Origin: Dimorphilus gyrociliatus
Lineage: Eukaryota > Annelida > Polychaeta > Dinophilidae
Assembly: GCA_904063045.1 (NCBI GenBank)
Contig: CAJFCJ010000010.1
Coordinates: forward strand, 62,001-126,000
Direction of reading: 5' to 3'
DNA: 64,000 nt
In this document: positions 23,054 to 36,063 of the stretch, one piece after another
Layout: the number at the start of each line of letters is the position of its first letter
Numbering within the stretch: position 1 is the first letter of the stretch
Translations under genes and position numbers: made by a program
Notes under the pieces: model-generated
What the model saw: the letters and a program-made list of their open reading frames with translations, nothing else
Told to the model about the DNA's origin: nothing
Database searches by the model: none

Positions 23054-24208
23054 TTACCATTCATATACCCATACATATGTTTTAAAGAATGTTTCGCTTA
23101 AATCAAATCCTTTTTTTTCTTTTTCTATTTGTTCTTGTGGTGCTTGTTTAGGAAAGCAGTACTTTCTATTTCCATCTAACCAACAGTCTTTTTGAGGTGG
23201 TTTATAGTAACAACCATAGTCGACATTTTCTCCACATCTCCATACAAGCGTAATATTCTCGTGGAATATTACAGGATCTCTTTCAAAAAATTTATAGGCT
23301 ACTACTGATCCATGTAACCGGTTAATAAAAGTAACTCCTGCATTTTCGAAATGATTCACTCCAGCATTAAAGTATAATGCTGATAAGTATAAATCTTCTG
23401 TTCCTGATGATAATAGTTGCATATTTTCCCAATTATCCGAATCGATTAGTAATCTATAACAACTTTCTAGAAATTGTAAATCTTTACTATTAGCCGAAAT
23501 GGTCATTTGAAAAACAATCCCTGACTTCTTTTGAATCTTTAATATGTTAACATATTCTTCTGGTGCAAGAAAATCTATTAAAAATAACAATTATCAAATA
23601 TCGGTAAGAACTTGATATCTATTAAATATTTGCTTACCTTCCGTTTTGTAAACTTTCAACCTGGCTGAAGGAGGCAATTCGAAATCTCCAACGACAATTG
23701 GTAGATTTTCGACGCCTCTAACAATATACCATATTGCACACTCTGGTCCTGGCCTTTGAAATGTAATTTTAATATTCTTCCCAAAAGGTATTCGATAGGT
23801 ATTAAAATAACCTCCTCCACGGTGAGCTGTATGTCCAAACCTACTTGTTGCCCAGGGAGAGAATTTATCTTCTACGTCATTCGTCATATTAACTGCGTGA
23901 GCAAAGAACATATTATAATCTAAGCTAGGTGTTTTTTCACCGTCAATGTAAATGTTTATGTGTAAAGTAGGATCGGCACAGCCATTATTCCCAGAAATAA
24001 ATTGTTCGGTAATTACTCCGGGTCCTTTTTCATATCTAAACATTACATTTTCAATGTTATGGCCGTATAAAACTGCTTTTTTAACACTATGAGAGAAACT
24101 TTTCAAATTTTTATTAAACTTAACAGTTAAGTGTATTGGACTAATTAAGGAGAGCAGAATTGCCAAAATTATTCTCAAGTGATGCATTATTCTTCTTTTT
24201 TCAATCAA
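23054..24208 (-). CDS. Secreted DUF2961 / GH172-family protein, copy 2
   Basis: Exons 23638-24208 and 23054-23574 give 363 residues. A signal peptide is seen after the alternative start (MHHLRIILAILLSLISPIH). It shares most core motifs with copy 1: NIYIDGEKTPSLDYNMFFAH, FNTYRIPFGKNIKI, LLSSGTEDLYLSALYFNAG and YVWVYEW at the very C-terminus. A ten-residue insertion rich in Lys/Glu precedes the last strands. Both copies keep the GTED motif and the paired cysteines, so neither looks decayed. Same intron position and phase as copy 1 shows that they arose by tandem duplication. Likely an extracellular glycan-active enzyme or lectin; substrate unknown. Confidence 0.82.
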
Positions 24209-25547
24209 AAAAAAACTGGTAGTAGTACTATTTTCTTAGAAAGGGCGGCAAAAAGAACTTCCTACACACGCATAAAATTTAATCATAATCAATTAAAATG
24301 TTCGACCAATAGGACTATTTGATGAAAGCGTTAAAAACTCTCCAAACAAAGAATACAGTTGTTTTTCAGTGGACAAAAACTAATTATATGAATCTATTTT
24401 TAAAAAAGAGAAATCACGTGATACCCCTCCCATAAGGTAAAATAAAGTTTGTTCTCTCCAAGAACAAATATGTAAATGAAAGAACAAAGATAGCAGTGAT
24501 AACCGAAAAAAGAGAGTATAAGTGATGTAGATAGAAAAAACGAAAAAGGAATGATAAATCTATTAATAAAAAAAAGAAGAGGAATGCAAAAAGTGACAAT
24601 AGAACGTTTGTTATTCGTTTACCATTACGCCGATACTTGATACTTTTTTTCGTAGGCTATCACGAGTGTATTAGGCAGTCTTCTTTAAAAAGTAAAACAA
24701 ACTGTAAATAGGAGTTGAAAGATAGTAAATAATCTTTCATTGAATAAATATAGAATGAGATATGACTATGTTTTTTTAGATTATTTAGAATGGTGGAAGG
24801 ATTAAGAGACAGTAAAAATTCCTCTATTTGGATGATGGACTGTAGCAGTGTTATAGTTAAAAAACGTCATGATTATATATAGTACTTAGTCCAATAAGTA
24901 TTTCCATCGTTGAACCGGTTCATTAATTTAACTCATTGTTTTATGAATTAAGGTAAACGTATAGAGGGGAGACAGGCAGTGGAAGAGATGATAGAATTTT
25001 ATACTTGGGTTTTGAAATAATGAAAATATCCTGCTTACTATAGGCTTTAAATATTTCACACAGGAATGAGACCACTATTGATCGTTTCCCATTCAAGACT
25101 GTCACGCATGAATTCTTTTGGCGACTTCAATATATACGCAGTCAGAATTGGGCGTGTTGTGTTTCAAAACGCAACGATTTCTATTTAATCCTTCTACTTT
25201 GGTAAGTCAAAAAAAAAAGTTTTTTCCAAATTTTCTCTATAAAAATCTAAATCTATAACAACGATCAAACAATATTTAATGCCGAAAACGTGCCTAGATT
25301 TGAGAAAAATATCTTCTTCTTCTAATATAATATACGCTCCATTCAAAGTAGCTAGGCAAACAGAGAGGGTAAAATAAACGTGGCACTGCCCACGAGCAGA
25401 TTCATTCCTCCACTGGATTTCATTATGGAAGTAATTTGAGCCTACTGCCATTACTATTTTTTCACTATTAGCTAGTTTTTGTTTTAATATAAATTTGCTT
25501 ATGAATATAATCTAATTGTTTATCAACGTCAGGAACAAGAAGTAAGA
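24209..25547. promoter_or_regulatory. Divergent upstream region of GH172 copy 2 and the CABIT gene
   Basis: A 1.3 kb gap between a minus-strand and a plus-strand start. TCACGTGA lies at 24414-24421, about 200 bases upstream of GH172 copy 2. No convincing exon is seen; an upstream noncoding exon for the CABIT gene is possible because TCAACGTCAG just before 25532 would serve as an acceptor. Confidence 0.4.
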
Positions 25548-28500
25548 ATGCAGTTTAGCGTGGACGACGTAAGACAAATAGTATGGAGTTCAACACTATA
25601 TAGTCCACATGATATCGTCAGTCAAATTTTTCCTCTATTTGTCAAAATTGAGAGCGGCAGTGATGAAAACTTAAACTTGAAACCTAATCAGGTTAAACTG
25701 ATACATTCCTTAGTATTACAACCGATATGATTCATTTTTGTATATTCACCTATATATAGGTAATACGTTTAGAAAAATATGACAAGCAAAAGAGGATATT
25801 AATTAAGGACCAACGTAGTAGACATCTAACTGTACCGAGGAATTTTCCGATGAAATTCGTGGTAAAAAATTCTCATACTCTAAACAGTAAGAAGAAGAAA
25901 AGTAAGTCTCTTAGTTTTTTTAATCCTATATTTCATTCCATATCTTTCTCGTTCATACCAAAATGGTTTACAATATATTATTATTCTCATATTGTAAGTC
26001 ATTAACGCTTTGTCACTTCCTTTTTCTCGCTTCCACTTTTCTTGTTTTTTAATTATTCTTTAGATATTAACGAAATTTTGATAATGGTATTTCCCTTCTT
26101 TAGTTAAATATGTTAAAATTGCTATGAATCGTCAACTTTCTTTTTAAGCGAAGACTATAAATGCCAGCTTTTTCTTTAGATAGATTTTTTTATTATTATG
26201 TATATAAATTTTTTTTTAAAAAAAAATCCAATCATTCTCAAATTTTTTCTTTTTGTACTCCACGTTTTCAAGAAATCAACCTGAAATCCCTTATTTACAC
26301 TTATAATAAGCCTATTGCGAATTTCTTTATAGGCCTGATGGCAATCTGTGTAACAGTACAGACAACAAAAAAATCTTTTTCAACGGCTATAAGAAAGTCA
26401 AGAAAATAGAGATATTAGTTAATGTTTATGTTCAATATGGATTAGCAATATTTGATCGGCCTTATTCGATCTAAATACCCTCCTTTATCCTGAAATTAAC
26501 ACTACTAACCTTATCGAATATCTCAATATAAAATCAGATCACGTGAATTGTATGAATAATAAAAAGCTTTGCTATTCTTTTTTGTTTTTCAACAGCTTTG
26601 AAGCAATTTAAAGGTGCTAAGTTAAAATATATAATACGTCAATATTTTAATGGAATACAACCCCTTTTATTGGATTTTGAGTATACTGATCCATGGAAAT
26701 TTAAAATTGGAAGTGAAATAACTAATAGTAGAGAATTTGGTTCAATATTTTTAGAGACGATTAATACATCATGGGGACCAGTTAGTCCAAAGATAACCGA
26801 ACACTTTCTAAAAGGACATTTCCTGACTCGAGGTAAAATTCTTAGTTTAAATCTAGAGCATTTTAAAATATATAAAGCACGTTTAATACTTGATTGTTGA
26901 ATCGAAAAAGTAGTTCTTCAAAGCCTCTAACTCTTTATTTTGCTTTTGAGAAGAGGACTATTTATACTTTCTGTTATTTGTTAAATTTTTTTTTTATTAC
27001 TATTCAAAAGTTTATTTTTGTTAGAAAAATCATGAATAATAAATGTTAACGTTTATTGTTATTTAAGTAATTGTAATTGTTGCTGTTGTACTGTAAAATC
27101 TCAATATATATATAAATATGTGCACATAATAAATATTTCTATTATTTTTAGAATATTTCGTCATCACCGATAGAAGACCAATAGCTATACCTACAACTTG
27201 CAACCTAAAGTTGAGGGTTGCTGAGGGCTTTTTGGGAGACGAGAGCGGACTTAAATGGAAAGAATTTCAGGAATATGCTAGAAGGCAAATTAGTAGATCG
27301 CTTAGAAGTAATTTTTTTACGGATGATGGAACCATGGGTAAATAATTGATTCATTAGCTTAATGCTGATTCGAGAAGTATAGCTTTTTTAATAGACATTT
27401 TCTGTTAAATAGATATTCTTATTCCCGATATGACATCTTTGCCAAAGCATTTAAATTACGATTTCTCCGACAACGAATCGACCACAACAATATTCAGTGA
27501 ACAAACTCAGTCGGGAATTACCAATGGATCCCAAAAGATGTTCAACTCCTACAATACAAATGGATCAGCTGTAGTCCATTCTTTAGATGAGGCCACCAAT
27601 GAAATGGCAATACTGACTGTAGAAAGTGAAAAAGTTAGAGTTGACGAAGATAACAATGATGTTACTTTTGGTACAATGAAAAGTAGAAAATTTGAGGAAC
27701 AATCGGAAAAGATCGAAAGAGAAATTCTTGAGAGTATAACAAGATCAGAGGATGTTGTTGATGTCCAAGAACTATATAGTTCAGTCGATAGGAAAATGTA
27801 TAAGAATAAAGCTGCTAGAGGTGGTAAGATTGAAACAAGAGAGGAAGGAATTCAAACAGCTATTGATACAGAAGTAAAAAGACCCGAAGGAGTTGTAGAA
27901 CGTAACCTTAATGGGTAAATATATTATTAAAATTTATTCAATATTTAACTTTATCCAGAATTTCTTGTCTATTTTCAAGAAATAAGAGCGAAATATCTCT
28001 AACTGTATCGAAGGATGAAGATCATAGCACACTCAGACGATATCAAAAGGCCAATCATCATCATCAGCAGCAGCAACAACAACAACAACCGAATTTTCAA
28101 AATTCAGGCTATCAAAATCAAAACTTTCAACAATCTGGCTTACAGCATCAGAATTTTCAATATTCTGGTTTACAGAATCAAAATTTTCAACATACGGGCC
28201 CGCAACAAACAGTGACGACAATGCCGCGCATAGTTAGACGCCTTAAACCCAACGATTATCAATCGACATTACCTCGTCAGCAGCCAGTAGTATACCTACA
28301 GAAGGCTCACAGTGCCAGTAATCTTCTAGTTCAGCAGCAGCAGCAGCAGCAGCAGCAACCAATTTACTTGGCGCAAAACCAGGCTGGACTTCAAACTGCA
28401 TACGTCCTCCAACCAATTCAATTAGGTGGAGGTCAGCCTCTAGTGGGACAGATTGGTCAGCCAGGTAATGGAGGTCACGTGTCCGTTCTGCAAGTTGGAA

Positions 28501-28616
28501 ACGGAATGCAGCGAGCCGGTTCAATGCCAAGTTTGTATTCACAGCCAGTTCAAGCTGTGAATTTACAAAGGGCTAAGAGCCCTGGACCAGCATCCGTGAG
28601 AGTTGTCAACATGTAG
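25548..28616 (+). CDS. GAREM/THEMIS-like CABIT-domain adaptor with Gln-rich tail
   Basis: Exons 25548-25691, 25760-25901, 26596-26832, 27152-27337, 27413-27914 and 27980-28616 join in frame to 615 residues. The N-terminal half looks like two CABIT units: VWSSTLYSPHDIVSQIFP, LKPNQVIRLEKY, LTVPRNFPMKFVV, then YFVITDRRPIAIPTTCN. The pattern and order match GAREM (adaptor linking receptor tyrosine kinases to ERK signalling) better than other families I know. The middle is acidic and disordered. The tail has polyQ runs and a tenfold-residue repeat (NQNFQxSGLQ, about four copies, 28090-28200), followed by a Gln/Gly/Pro-rich stretch. Intron 2 (694 bases) might hide an alternative exon. No SAM domain or Tyr-rich motif was seen, so the adaptor role is inference. 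Confidence 0.62.
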
Positions 28617-30390
28617 GCAGAAATTATATATATATATAAGTATATATATATATATACTGTATATATATATATTGTAATTTATTACGATTTTTCATCGATT
28701 ACGAAAAAGAGATACAGAAAATAGACTTTTTTTAGAGAAGAAATTTATTATCATATGCAAAAAGGCAAAAAAAGCACACAAACAAAGAAAAGGGTATAAA
28801 AAAATAATAGTGATTCTTATCATAAAAAAGCTCTTTCTTATAATTCAATATAGTTATAAACAAAACTATAAAAAATATAGTCTTTTATTAATTTCTATTA
28901 ATAATTATCAATCTTAAAAAAATCTTTCTGCCAAGTTAAAGTCAAAAAAAAATTGTGCAATATAGACTATTTCCTGGCGATATTTGACATTATAACAGCA
29001 AAATTAAACTAATGAATTCAAATAGATTTTAATTACAAAATTATCTTCAAGTAAATAACAGAAAACAACAGCTTTTCAATTTATATAATTTAATTGATTT
29101 GCAGTATATACTGTATCTAGTGAATTATAAATATATATATATATATATACAGATCATAATCATAATAATTACAGTTGCTATCGCCCTCTAGTATGTTTCA
29201 TTGTAGATATTTTTGATAAAAGTAGATGGAAATGGCTTTCTTTGTAGCATTCACCAATTTTCTTTGAGAAGAAGTAGTTAGAAATGTTCATAGAGATCTG
29301 AAATATATAACTGCAATCCATATATATATATATATATATAATTAGCATGAAAGAGTAAAGGAAGATTGGTTTTCTCCCAATTTAGAGCTAAATACTTCTT
29401 ATCTGTCCTACCAACCTATCAATCTATTTATCTATATCTATCTATTACAATGAATACTATCGTGTACTTCCTACTCAATATACTCTTTCCCATTCTTTTT
29501 TTTATTATACTTGATTCTTTACAGATTAGTTTAATAGTTGATTTCACCATTTTTAAATAGTTATTATCTTTTTTCTAACAATTTATTTATGTTTTTTTTA
29601 TGATTATTTTTATTGTTTTGGCAGGTTTCTTGTTTTTTATACGAAACTTACATTTTTTTGGTGCTTACATTAAAAAAGTTTATCATTTTATGCATCTGTT
29701 TTTTAATAAATATTATATATCTATATACTGTATATATAAATTTATATATATTAATATGTAAGATACAGTATAGATATATATAACATTATATATGCCGAGA
29801 TAAAAAAGAGAATAAAATAAGCGGACTTTGTTTAGTTATAATATTATCCTATATTTTTCTTTTTAAATAGGAGAACCTATAAAATTCAACAATTACTTTT
29901 CAACCCATCCCTTTCCCTCCTTCGCTCTATCTCCCCTCAAAACCTCTCCTTAATTGTAGGCCTGTATAAACACTAGTAATCACTTTTACTAATGATTGCT
30001 AAACTTTAGCAAATTAGACGGTAGGCTTGATTTCAATGAAAGTGCAACCTTTTAACTTAATTTCTCTCAATGAAGTGATTAAAACCGAATTAAGCACATC
30101 TCGACCTGAATTTTGTTCGATTTTCTGTTTTTTTCCCGTTTTATATATATAGATATATATACTTTGAAATTGATTTTTTTTTTCATTTTAAAAAGCTTTG
30201 CTTTCTTGAACGGAACACGATTCGCAAAAAGTGATAGAGTCAATAGAGTTGAGCGTTATGTAAATTATACACATGGTGAAAAGGCCATTTGAAGAAGTTG
30301 AAAATCCAAAACTACTCGAATTCGAATATTTACTTTATAGCCACTTGTAGAAAAAAAAAGTCAGCAATAAACGGCTTATCGTCTGTAATT
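28617..30390. other. AT-microsatellite-rich gap
   Basis: No gene seen. Several TA tracts (28627-28672, 29128-29150, 29320-29340, 29715-29790), two of them with a TATACTGTATA core. Contains the 3' end of the CABIT gene and the promoter of the next gene. Confidence 0.55.
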
Positions 30391-31239
30391 ATGGCGTTAG
30401 CTTCTGAAAATTCTCATCAAGTTCAATCTGCTAACGAGAAATTCGACGCCGCCTTTCAACGTGCTGTTGAAGAGTATAATAAGGCTCAGAGGACTATTTC
30501 GGCAAGGATACGGTCCAACCAACAAATGGTATTACGGAGATTTGAGAGAACTTATCTCACTACAAAATTAAATGAAGCCAGGTTAACGAACGATAAAAAG
30601 CTGGAAAGAGCTATTAGAGCTCAATTAGAAGGGTTTATGAATAACAGGGGAAGTTGGCAGGATTCAAAATTGTTAGACGACATTGTTGCTAGATCTTCGA
30701 CGAGAAGAGAAGAGAGAGATAGGATAAGAAATGCTTCTTTTCAATTTGAACAAAACTGTTTTGAACAAATTAAAAGTCCTGATCGGTTAGCGAGACCGAT
30801 TACAACCAATTATCCTTTATTTAAGAAGGAAGCAAAATCAAAAAGTCACGGATTACCACCAAAAACAGCTGACGGATATCTAGGAACACTAAGTTGTCAT
30901 CAAATTGGAGCGGGTCGATTACGTAGTTCACTGGACAACAGACCAAGATCTGTAAGTGTTCCATTTCCAACGTGTACCTCAGCAAAATCTGATTTAAAGC
31001 GAACTGTCGATTTTCGATCAAGGGCTGAGAAATTCTACAAAACTGTTGAACCCTTACTAATACCTTCTAAGACTGATTACTATAGTTCAAGAATGAAGGG
31101 AGTCGTACGTATAAATTTGGATATAAATCCTTTAAATTACAATACGGGTAGTACAGATACTTTAATGAAAACTCAGAAAGTTAGAAATTTAACATTTAAA
31201 TATGTTGATAACACTAAATTGACCGATGATTTTGAATGA
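30391..31239 (+). CDS. Hypothetical basic coiled-coil protein
   Basis: I do not recognise this gene. From ATG at 30391 (MALASENSHQVQSANEKF) it is 282 residues with no intron; the frame stays open upstream to 30289, but the earlier part reads like 5'UTR. Residues 10-120 are charged and helical (NEKFDAAFQRAVEEYNKAQR and KLNEARLTNDKKLERAIRAQ), likely a coiled coil, followed by ARSSTRREERDRIRNASF. The second half is basic, Ser/Pro-rich, with no signal peptide or membrane segment. Low-complexity gaps separate it from both neighbours. It could be cytoskeletal or ciliary, but nothing in the sequence proves that. Confidence 0.6.
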   Translation: MALASENSHQVQSANEKFDAAFQRAVEEYNKAQRTISARIRSNQQMVLRRFERTYLTTKLNEARLTNDKKLERAIRAQLEGFMNNRGSWQDSKLLDDIVARSSTRREERDRIRNASFQFEQNCFEQIKSPDRLARPITTNYPLFKKEAKSKSHGLPPKTADGYLGTLSCHQIGAGRLRSSLDNRPRSVSVPFPTCTSAKSDLKRTVDFRSRAEKFYKTVEPLLIPSKTDYYSSRMKGVVRINLDINPLNYNTGSTDTLMKTQKVRNLTFKYVDNTKLTDDFE

Positions 31240-31888
31240 AACTATACCTAGCAACCAATATTAGTCATTGCTAGAGAGAGAGAGAGAGAGAGAGAAAAGC
31301 TCTTTTTTAGTTGGTTCGTTAACAAACTACCAAAACAAATTAGAACTTCTTAATTAAATATTTTAATAGTGTCATATGTCATATTTCGTTTAATTAAACG
31401 CTTCTAGATATTTATAATACTTGTAAAAATCTTGTCAAGGGTTTGCTTAATCCATTCAAAACGCTGAATTTATAAAAGAATTAAATTTCAACCATAAAAT
31501 TTAAATAAACAATCTTCCCTTCCCTTTCAACCCCCGCTTTAATCATATTGATATATATTAACAAATATTACTAAAACAACGCCATCTAGTAATACTTCTG
31601 TGTGCCATAATTTTCTATATGAACGCATAATTTTCGTATATATATACTGTATATCTTGTAATATTTCCTTGAATATAATTGATCTATTTGTTCATTTTAA
31701 TAAACTTTTCTCTTGATGAATATTTATTAGCTTGATTTGTTAGTTATTTCTTCTTCAGGTCTATGATAAACTATAGAATATATTATTATGCCTTATTAAA
31801 TTATATTGAATGTAATTTCCATTTTTAAGCAAAAAAATTCAAAGAAAATGTTAACATTTATGAATAATATGCTAAAATTTTTTTCAAC
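31240..31888. other. Convergent gap with (GA)n
   Basis: A GA dinucleotide run (about 31273-31296) follows the stop of the hypothetical gene. The rest is AT-rich with a TATACTGTATA core at 31643-31653. It ends in the 3' flank of UFM1. Confidence 0.5.
31273..31296. repeat. (GA)n microsatellite
   Basis: A run of about twelve GA units in the 3' flank of the hypothetical gene. Confidence 0.9.
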
Positions 31889-32412
<524 letters not shown>

Positions 32413-32774
32413 TATTATTCAGATAGCAGTCGAAACGTTGGAAAATTTTCGTCTTACGAATATTTTACCTAATTTTTTCGCGCCAAAAATTCAAAAATGT
32501 TTGACTGCAAAATTGAATTGTGTATTTGATATATTATTTTAATTTATTGTTCAAAATTTTAATATCAAACTATTACTTTCAGCATAGTTTTAAAACAATT
32601 TTCAGGACAGAGGTTTTCATTGCTTTTCTTTCAAATTGTTTTTAGTACCGTAAGATGTTAGCTACAGATTGTAAAGATTGAATAAAATTTCTACATGTCT
32701 GTAATCCAGAATATTTTTATAAACATTGTCTAAAAGAAAATATTCTTAATAAATTCATAGATAAAACGTTGTTA
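32413..32774 (-). promoter_or_regulatory. UFM1 upstream region with E2F-type site
   Basis: TTTTTCGCGCCAAAAA at about 32474-32489 is an E2F-type site near the assumed first exon of UFM1. The rest is the 3' flank of the zinc-finger gene. Confidence 0.4.
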
Positions 32775-34101
32775 TTAATTAGTTTTTGGATGCTCTTTCA
32801 CGTGATTTCTATAATCTTTCTTCTGTTTGAAAGCCCTGTCACAATGTGGACACGGATACGGATCTATTTCCGGGTGATTGTCCCTTAAATGTAACCTGTA
32901 GTTGGATCCGTGAGAAGCTTCAAATGGACAAACTGGACACTTGTACGGTTTTTCTCCAGTATGAAGACGCCTATGCTCTTCCAAGTGAGAACTACTTTTG
33001 AATCCGCTTTCACAGAAGTCACAAATATACTTTCGCTAAAAAAATAAAATACGGTGAATCGTTATTTCAGATTTTGCGAAATTATTCTTACAGGCAAGTT
33101 AGACGGTTTCGGTTTATGACTTAAACCAAATTTATTCTCTGGTTCAGGAAGGAGAGGTAGATCTTCAAATTGATCAACAATACTAGCATCTAGAGGAGTA
33201 TTATCAACACTCAAGTCTATAACATCTTGATCATTTGTATATGCACGTATTTCTTCCTCTCTAGTCTTTTTACGACTCGATCTTCCTCCTCTTTTAGATA
33301 TTCTTCGGCCTTTCTTTTTCAAAGGAGAGTCAATCTCATCATTTGAATTATTCCCATCTCCTGCTTCTGTATCGCCTTCCTATAGATAAGAAGAGTATTA
33401 TATGGTTTATAGATATATATTAGAGCATAAAAAAAAAGCATACCGAATAATCCATGGAATTTCTGTTCCTTCGCCCTTGTCTTGAAGATGAGATTGATCT
33501 CATTCCCCTACCTCTACCTCTTTTTCTTTTTCCTGAGCTCTTAAGAGGTAATGTACTACCAGCTTCCAATTCATCGTCATAATCAGTTGATGATGTTTTT
33601 ATTTTCCCTCTTGAGGAATATGGCTCCTCTTCCTCATTATTTTGATCTATTTTTTTATCTATTATTATTTCTTCTGTATCTTCCTTAATTTCTACCTTTT
33701 CGGCAGCTAAACGAGAAGGACGCCGAGTCCTTAGCCTAGTTCCTTCATACTTAGCTGCGCTGGCATCGTTTTCATGTAACATTTTATTTGTCAAGTTAAG
33801 AACCATAACACTATCGTCTAGAGTTACAGCTATCATACCCTCAATTTCATATTCTTTAAAATTTGGTAATGTTTCTTTAGCTAAGTTTAAGATGCTATTA
33901 TATATCGAATGTCTCAAGTTTTGGTGGTCGAATCTGGAGACTTTCTTACTAAAAGGCAAAAGAAATTTGAAAAATGTATACAATTAAATACCTTTAAAAT
34001 ATACTACTATTTAAAATGCATAAAGCGCTTTATAGAAGCAATAATTATTGAAATAATATTATAAGATATTTCTAGACATAGCAAATAGTTACTTACTTCA
34101 T
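32775..34101 (-). CDS. C2H2 zinc-finger nuclear protein
   Basis: Exons 34097-34101, 33444-33948, 33092-33379 and 32775-33035 join from a start exon only five coding bases long (ATGAA). The product is about 352 residues. The N-terminal part ([36 protein letters not shown]) looks like a small folded domain. The middle is disordered with basic runs ([32 protein letters not shown]), probable nuclear localisation signals. Three C2H2 fingers close the protein: YICDFC...[21 protein letters not shown] and [20 protein letters not shown], with a TGEKPY linker after the first. It is likely a DNA-binding regulator; I cannot assign an orthologue. Confidence 0.78.
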
Positions 34102-35189
34102 CCTAATAGTGATTTTTAGCGACAATTTGACAAGCAATTTTTTTTCTATAGGACGAAAATACCGGAACTTCCTGTTTATATAATAACTCCACCTAGTTGA
34201 CAAAAAGGTAAATAAAATTGTATTACTTAAGTTTACAATATGTATTTTCCATTTTATTCAAGATTTTTTTTATTGTTCTAGTAAACTTAGAGAAATATTA
34301 TATTATAAATATTATAATATCGCATTAAATAAGAATTAATTCGAGCCTATAATATGTACTGCAATATTAAATATCCATCTAGTATGAAATTCAATCAAAT
34401 AATAGAGACACTAAGTAACATAAAAAGCAACTTCCACGCCTGTTTGTCTTGAAATATTAAAGAGAAATTTTTCATTATACAATATATATATATTGTAAAA
34501 AATGGTCTTGTACAGCATGGGTTGATAATAGAGAGGAAAGTATTTAATAAAATTGTACGTAATTGCCCCTAAAAGATATTTTCGTAAAATGATGATAGAT
34601 TCTTCTTATAACAATACAAAAGGAGAGTCATCATTCTTTTTTATACTCGTATATAGATTGATGATACATATATATATAGGATATGGAATTGTATAGCATT
34701 AAGTTTAAAGGCGAGTTTGCGAACAGGCTCGCTTTTAAAACATATTCTATTACCTAGATAAACTATTTATAAAGAGCGTTGAAAATACAATGTTTGAAAC
34801 TATCTAATTTAGCCTCGCATGAATCTCATTACTAATCCATACTCCATTTACCTTCGCATAATCGCTATAAGCAAGGTTTTTCCCTTTTAATTTATTTTAT
34901 ACTTCGTCTATTGATAATAGAAACCTCAACACCAAATATGGATTAATGTTTTCATTAAGGCCTTTTTAGCAAGTAAATAGCTCAATTATTAAAAACTGCA
35001 AAAGAAACATCTCCATAAAAATAATAGTAATAATAACAATCTAACTAACAGTCATTGTTGATATTCTATTCTACTTTTTCCTCATTCTCTCTATCTTTTT
35101 TTCTGTGGAAGGTTAAAAGCGACATCTATTAAAAAAAGAGCTAGCTATGTTCTTTATCGTCTGCTATTACAAATATAAAAAAGAAAGGC
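34102..35189. other. Divergent gap between the zinc-finger gene and VCPKMT
   Basis: About 1.1 kb, AT-rich, holding both 5' flanks. No other gene or clear motif seen. Confidence 0.5.
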
Positions 35190-36063
35190 ATGCAAGCCAA
35201 TTCAGAATGTCGATATTTTGTAAGGGAATATGAACTGAACGATGGTCAAATTTTAAAAATTAATCAGAATGAAATTGGAGATGTTGGGTGTGTTGTTTGG
35301 GATGCTGCTATTGTTCTTAGCAAATATATTGAAAGCCAATCGTTCAAAAATATATTGACGCTGGATGGTTCGAATATCTTAGAAATTGGAGCAGGTACTG
35401 GCCTATGTGGAATAGTATCATCATGTCTCGGGTTAGAGAGTTTATATCTTTATTCAATAAAAAGAAAAACAACAGTAAAAATACACTTAAACTACATTTA
35501 ATATTTTGGAATTTTTTAGAGCTCAAACTACAATAACCGATTTACCTCAATTTCAAAATCTTATCAACAAGAATATTAACGAAAATAAACACTTGATCAA
35601 AGGGAAAGCGAAATTTCAGGTATTAGAATGGGGAAAAGATTTAGAATTATTTAAAAAAGACGAGTTCCAATGTATCCTTATGTCCGATTGCATTTATTAT
35701 GATGAGGTATTAAAGTTTGTAATGAATTTATTCAAAAAAATAGAATAATAATAATAATTGTATATATTCAGTCATTAGAACCGTTACTTACAACTTTAAA
35801 TCAGTTATGTAGTAGAGATACAAAAATATTCTGCAGTTTCGAAAGAAGGGATACCGAACATAAGAAAAGATTAGAGAAAGAATTTTTTAAGGTTTGTTTC
35901 AAAAGCTTAAGTTGTTAAAATTTTAGTGCTAAAACATGTCTTTAATAAATGTTTTTAGGCTCTGGGAAAAGATTTTAAATTCTATACGATCCCCATCAGC
36001 GAACAAGATAAAGTCTACTCGTGTGACGACATTGTTATTTTAGTTGTTGAGAAAAAGCAGTAG
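35190..36063 (+). CDS. VCPKMT: Protein-lysine methyltransferase METTL21D (VCP-KMT)
   Basis: Exons 35190-35431, 35520-35706, 35772-35891 and 35959-36063 join in frame to 217 residues, close to the 229 of the human enzyme. It uses S-adenosylmethionine to trimethylate a lysine of the VCP/p97 ATPase. Seen: GDVGCVVWDAAIVLSKYIE (almost identical to human), ILEIGAGTGLCGI (motif I, SAM binding), TDLPQFQNLINKNINENKHL, and MSDCIYYDE followed by SLEPLL, the family DxxY substrate motif. Introns are 65-90 bases. Its target sequence in VCP is not in this window. Confidence 0.95.

Noticed and set aside
26161-26409. 82-codon frame in the second intron of the CABIT gene
   Set aside because: Exons on either side join in phase without it, and it reads as T/A-rich low complexity with no CABIT signal.
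30821-31021. Minus-strand frame over the hypothetical coiled-coil gene
   Set aside because: Shadow of the plus-strand frame, which is longer and has protein-like composition.
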